Shown: positions 25,369-25,596 of the stretch, one piece after another
Layout of the letters: every line of letters starts with the position of its first letter
Position numbering within the stretch: the first letter of the stretch is position 1
Origin: JAYZDK01 sp964604165
Lineage (GTDB): Bacteria; Myxococcota_A; UBA796; CAJQPC01
Direction of reading: 5' to 3'
Assembly (NCBI GenBank): GCA_964604165.1
Contig: CAZRYF010000068.1
Location: 1 to 25,596, forward strand
Length of the DNA stretch: 25,596 nt
The notes under the pieces: generated by a model
Told to the model about the DNA's origin: nothing
Database searches by the model: none
Seen by the model: the letters and a program-made list of their open reading frames with translations, nothing else
Position numbers and translations under genes: made by a program

Positions 25369-25596
25369 AGGATTCCAAGCGCCTGCTCGAGATCCTCCAG
25401 GTCAAAGATCGCATCGATGATGCGCTGTAGAGCGGCTGGGTCAGCGACTGCAACCTGATCGCGCTGGGCGGTTGAGAGCGGAGAGAATCGCCGCTCAAGC
25501 AATCGGCAGACCGTGTCTGCCCGCTCGGTGTGACGGCCGTTGGCTTGGCCCTCTTGGCGGCCCTCTTGGCGGCCCTCTTGGCGGCCCTCTTGGCGG
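25365..25596 (-). CDS. C-terminal end of an Rpn/PD-(D/E)XK-type protein with DUF4351-like tail, partial
   Basis: The minus strand is open from the right edge to a TAG at 25367-25365, giving 76 residues. It begins with EGRQ repeats, then ANGRHTERADTVCRLLERRF and a helical tail ending LEQALGIL. The (EGRQ)n linker followed by a short helical domain with LLxRRFxxL is typical of DUF4351 at the C-terminus of Rpn/YhgA-like proteins. These carry a PD-(D/E)XK nuclease domain and are often annotated as transposase-related, though many act as recombination-promoting nucleases. The nuclease part lies outside the window, so activity cannot be judged. The gene is convergent with, and overlaps by three bases, the PLP enzyme gene. 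Confidence 0.7.
   Translation of the reverse strand, partial: RQEGRQEGRQEGRQEGQANGRHTERADTVCRLLERRFSPLSTAQRDQVAVADPAALQRIIDAIFDLEDLEQALGIL
25549..25596. repeat. 12-bp tandem repeat, four perfect copies, cut by window edge
   Basis: CCCTCTTGGCGG is repeated exactly at 25549-25560, 25561-25572, 25573-25584 and 25585-25596. On the minus strand it encodes the four-residue EGRQ unit of the DUF4351-type protein. The array may continue beyond the window. Confidence 0.97.

Noticed and set aside
25549..25596. Short direct repeats considered as a CRISPR array
   Set aside because: The units are only 12 bases, adjoin each other without spacers and encode an EGRQ linker.

Overview
The window is a GC-rich, gene-dense stretch of a Gram-negative bacterium, most likely a member of the Myxococcota or a related former deltaproteobacterial lineage. 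This is an inference from three things: an EF-G of the spirochaete/planctomycete/deltaproteobacterial (spd) type, a secreted metalloprotease ending in a MYXO-CTERM-like tail, and adjacent zinc-ribbon/GYF-type proteins that recall myxobacterial GltJ/AgmX. Many small lipoproteins with Pro/Ala/Glu linkers fit the same picture. I saw no rRNA, tRNA, CRISPR array, complete insertion sequence or replication origin.

Layout. Positions 1-5921 (minus strand) look like one operon read right to left: glmU, a PcrA/UvrD helicase (TGATG overlap), a SAP/GYF-like/TM/TPR protein, and a zinc-ribbon/GYF-like protein that runs off the left edge. From 5978 the plus strand carries a DUF6165 protein, a GAF/HD-GYP signalling protein, and a two-gene molybdenum hydroxylase. 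In the latter, the [2Fe-2S] and molybdopterin subunits are fused (8262-11066) and the FAD subunit (11071-12048) has the four extra cysteines typical of 4-hydroxybenzoyl-CoA reductase. A small minus-strand lipoprotein (12116-12424) separates this from the next plus block: spd-type EF-G, a RecA/KaiC-like ATPase fused to a SLOG-like nucleotide-binding domain, a DUF1704/MATCAP-like metallopeptidase, a NUDIX hydrolase and a lipoprotein with an FGE-sulfatase (formylglycine-generating-enzyme-like) fold.

Positions 17614-24294 form an envelope/secretome island: three proteins with FGE-sulfatase folds, a lipoprotein beta-propeller, a lipoprotein of the sulfatase/alkaline phosphatase superfamily, and a secreted metalloprotease with a C-terminal anchor. 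Strands alternate and genes overlap, including divergent start codons that share the bases of a CATG. The window ends with a PLP enzyme of the D-cysteine desulfhydrase/ACC deaminase family and the 3' end of an Rpn/DUF4351-type gene.

The most promising unexplained item is the RecA-like/SLOG-like fusion beside EF-G and the MATCAP-like peptidase. Also notable: FGE-fold proteins beside a sulfatase-fold protein that has no convertible Cys or Ser, a NUDIX box with a Glu-to-Lys change at a metal ligand, two adjacent genes that share one GYF-like module, and perfect short tandem repeats inside four coding regions. No intergenic gap exceeds 300 bases; the largest (12425-12638) is described below.
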